NCBI GenBank assembly: GCA_009693345.1
Contig: SHXL01000164.1
Span: forward strand, 1-6,212
DNA length: 6,212 bases
Origin: Betaproteobacteria bacterium
GTDB taxonomy: Bacteria > Pseudomonadota > Gammaproteobacteria > Burkholderiales > SG8-39
Direction: 5' to 3'
Part shown: in pieces, positions 5,592 through 6,212 of the stretch
How the letters are laid out: every line of letters begins with the position of its first letter
How positions within the stretch are numbered: position 1 is the stretch's first letter
Made by a program: the position numbers and the translations under genes
Notes under the pieces: generated by a model
Database searches by the model: none
The model's input: the letters and a program-made list of their open reading frames with translations, nothing else
Told to the model about the DNA's origin: nothing

Positions 5592-5861
5592 TTACTTGAC
5601 GTCTTCCAGTTTGACGCCCCGGCCCACACGGAAACTCGCGCGAGCCTGCTCGACGCGTTGCAAGAACCGTGGATCGTGTTCAAGCCGGTAGTCGAACCAA
5701 TCGTCCTCCGATTTGAATCCGATTAACACACCAGCCGGTTTGCCGTGGCGCGTGATAACGACATCCTGCGTCTCCGCTTCCCGCAGCAAGCGGGACAAGT
5801 CGTCTTTGACCTCGGACAGCGGCACTTCCTTCATCTTCACCTTCCGAACTGGGCTAGCCAT
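5592..5861 (-). CDS. Phd/YefM-family antitoxin
   Basis: An 89-residue antitoxin. The N-terminal DNA-binding core VPLSEVKDDLSRLLREAE (13-30), then VVITRHGKPAGVLIGF (34-49), is the standard Phd/YefM fold. The tail that would wrap the toxin is rich in charged residues (SEDDWFDYRLEHDPRFLQRV). It would neutralise the RelE/ParE-like toxin encoded immediately upstream and repress their promoter. GGAGG (5869-5873, minus) lies 7 nt before the chosen ATG, which makes the gene overlap the toxin by 25 nt. A second ATG at 5834, two bases after the toxin stop with AAGG upstream, would give an 80-residue form that still contains the whole core. Having the antitoxin second is the reverse of the usual phd-doc and yefM-yoeB order. 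Confidence 0.92.
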   Translation of the reverse strand: MASPVRKVKMKEVPLSEVKDDLSRLLREAETQDVVITRHGKPAGVLIGFKSEDDWFDYRLEHDPRFLQRVEQARASFRVGRGVKLEDVK

Positions 5862-6124
5862 GACTCAGCCTCCGGTTTGGGCACGATCGCCAGTACCTCG
5901 ACGGCCGAACCCGAAACATCGTAGAACACACGAACATCTTCGACTCGGAGCCGATACTGCGGTCGCGCCATGCCGCGCAAGCGTTTGATCCGGCTACGGC
6001 TGGTCTTGGTCGGTTCGTGCCTCAAATGGGCCTCGGGAGCTTCCTTTACCGCTAACCGTTCTTTGGCCTTCAGTTTGCGCAGGTCTTCGACGGCCTCGGG
6101 GGCCAGGAGTATCTCGAACCGCAT
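5837..6124 (-). CDS. RelE/ParE-family toxin, first gene of the TA pair
   Basis: A 95-residue toxin. It starts MRFEILLAPEAVEDLRKLKA, the strand plus helix typical of the RelE/ParE superfamily, has a basic middle (TSRSRIKRLRGMARP), and then the core PQYRLRVEDVRVFYDV (56-70) and VEVLAIVPKPE. RelE members cleave mRNA in the ribosome; ParE members poison gyrase. No catalytic Tyr or His is evident at the extreme C-terminus, so which activity applies cannot be decided. No Shine-Dalgarno sequence precedes the ATG, and the predicted transcript start lies about 3 nt before it, so translation may be close to leaderless. The overlap with the antitoxin frame suggests coupled synthesis. Confidence 0.9.
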   Translation of the reverse strand: MRFEILLAPEAVEDLRKLKAKERLAVKEAPEAHLRHEPTKTSRSRIKRLRGMARPQYRLRVEDVRVFYDVSGSAVEVLAIVPKPEAESWLAQFGR

Positions 6125-6146
6125 TCTGGCCAGATTATAGCCAGAA
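6124..6146. promoter_or_regulatory. Inverted repeat over the TA promoter, candidate operator
   Basis: TTCTGGC and GCCAGAA form a perfect 7-bp inverted repeat separated by 9 nt. The spacer contains the whole TATAAT box, and one arm touches the first base of the toxin start codon. A dimeric Phd/YefM antitoxin or the toxin-antitoxin complex bound here would block RNA polymerase, the known mode of TA autoregulation. Which protein binds is inferred. Confidence 0.55.
6134..6139 (-). promoter_or_regulatory. Perfect -10 box (TATAAT) of the TA operon
   Basis: Consensus TATAAT on the minus strand, ending 9 nt before the toxin ATG. A start about 7 nt downstream would fall on an A at 6127, leaving a 5' leader of about 3 nt. 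No good -35 hexamer is found at a 16-18 nt spacing, which would fit a weak or activator-dependent promoter. Confidence 0.6.
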
Positions 6147-6152
6147 CTCTTG

Positions 6153-6163
6153 CTATCGGATAG
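6153..6163. promoter_or_regulatory. Short perfect palindrome upstream of the TA promoter, possible second operator
   Basis: CTATCGGATAG is a perfect palindrome with 5-bp arms around one central base. It occupies the -35 zone, and its centre is 23 bp, about two helical turns, from that of the promoter-spanning inverted repeat. Two sites on the same helix face would allow cooperative binding. The arms differ in sequence from the other repeat, so the link is tentative. Confidence 0.3.
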
Positions 6164-6176
6164 TGCGCTCTAGCGT

Positions 6177-6212
6177 TCAGCGCCGCCCGCGCGCGACGAA
6201 GGCGGGATTCAC
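6177..6212 (-). CDS. Possible C-terminal codons of an upstream gene, cut by window edge
   Basis: The minus strand from the window edge reads VNPAFVARGRR and then TGA at 6177-6179. The composition resembles the tail of a crotonase-type protein (enoyl-CoA hydratases often end with PxF-x-x-R), but 11 residues cannot identify it. The stop lies 53 nt before the toxin ATG, leaving just enough room for the TA promoter. Confidence 0.3.
   Translation of the reverse strand: MNPAFVARGRR

Noticed and set aside
4413..5726. Plus-strand open frame of 437 codons across the Bug gene
   Set aside because: A GC-rich shadow frame opposite a clear Bug protein; the translation is rich in Arg, Asp and His repeats with no recognisable fold.

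Overview
A GC-rich bacterial window in which every intact gene lies on the minus strand, so genes are described here from high to low coordinates. A Bug-type tripartite tricarboxylate transporter (TTT) receptor, an acyl-CoA-type gene cluster with MaoC, thiolase, DUF35 and Rid proteins, and a liv-type ABC transporter remnant together suggest a Betaproteobacterium of the Burkholderiales type. That taxonomy is inferred from gene content only; nothing in the window names the species.

Region A (about 5590-6212): the probable last codons of an upstream gene, then a type II toxin-antitoxin pair with the toxin first (RelE/ParE-like, then Phd/YefM-like). The pair has its own TATAAT box sitting inside a perfect 7-bp inverted repeat, and the start codon lies almost at the predicted transcript start.

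Region B (3347-5573): three tightly coupled genes whose products all carry export signals. They are a Bug solute-binding protein, a small four-cysteine secreted protein of unknown function, and a SAM-methyltransferase-fold protein with a lipoprotein-like signal peptide. They are joined by a TGATG and an ATGA stop/start overlap.

Region C (1436-3345) looks rearranged. A TauE/SafE (TSUP) permease survives only as its C-terminus, with an in-frame stop. Next come an intact MaoC-like gene and an intact, translationally coupled VOC/glyoxalase gene. After these, an apparent 3' end of a plus-strand gene (threonine-dehydratase ACT-like) abuts the 3' third of a minus-strand livF. The following open reading frame joins a thiolase N-terminus in frame to a DUF35 OB-fold C-terminus, with both catalytic and zinc-binding parts gone. 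The pieces keep the order expected of an ancestral liv-thiolase-DUF35-Rid-MaoC cluster, so internal deletions are a simple explanation. A chimeric assembly cannot be excluded from sequence alone.

Region D (1-1439): a 376-residue protein that I read as three tandem Rid (YjgF/UK114) domains, followed by the N-terminal 101 residues of a FAS1-like/MaoC-N dehydratase cut by the window edge. These would act on enoyl-CoA or related acyl intermediates alongside the lost thiolase and DUF35 partners.

The most unusual items are the triple-Rid chain, the thiolase-DUF35 fusion, the opposite-strand livF/ACT junction, the exported methyltransferase trio and the near-leaderless toxin-first TA promoter. I see no RNA gene, CRISPR array or insertion sequence.
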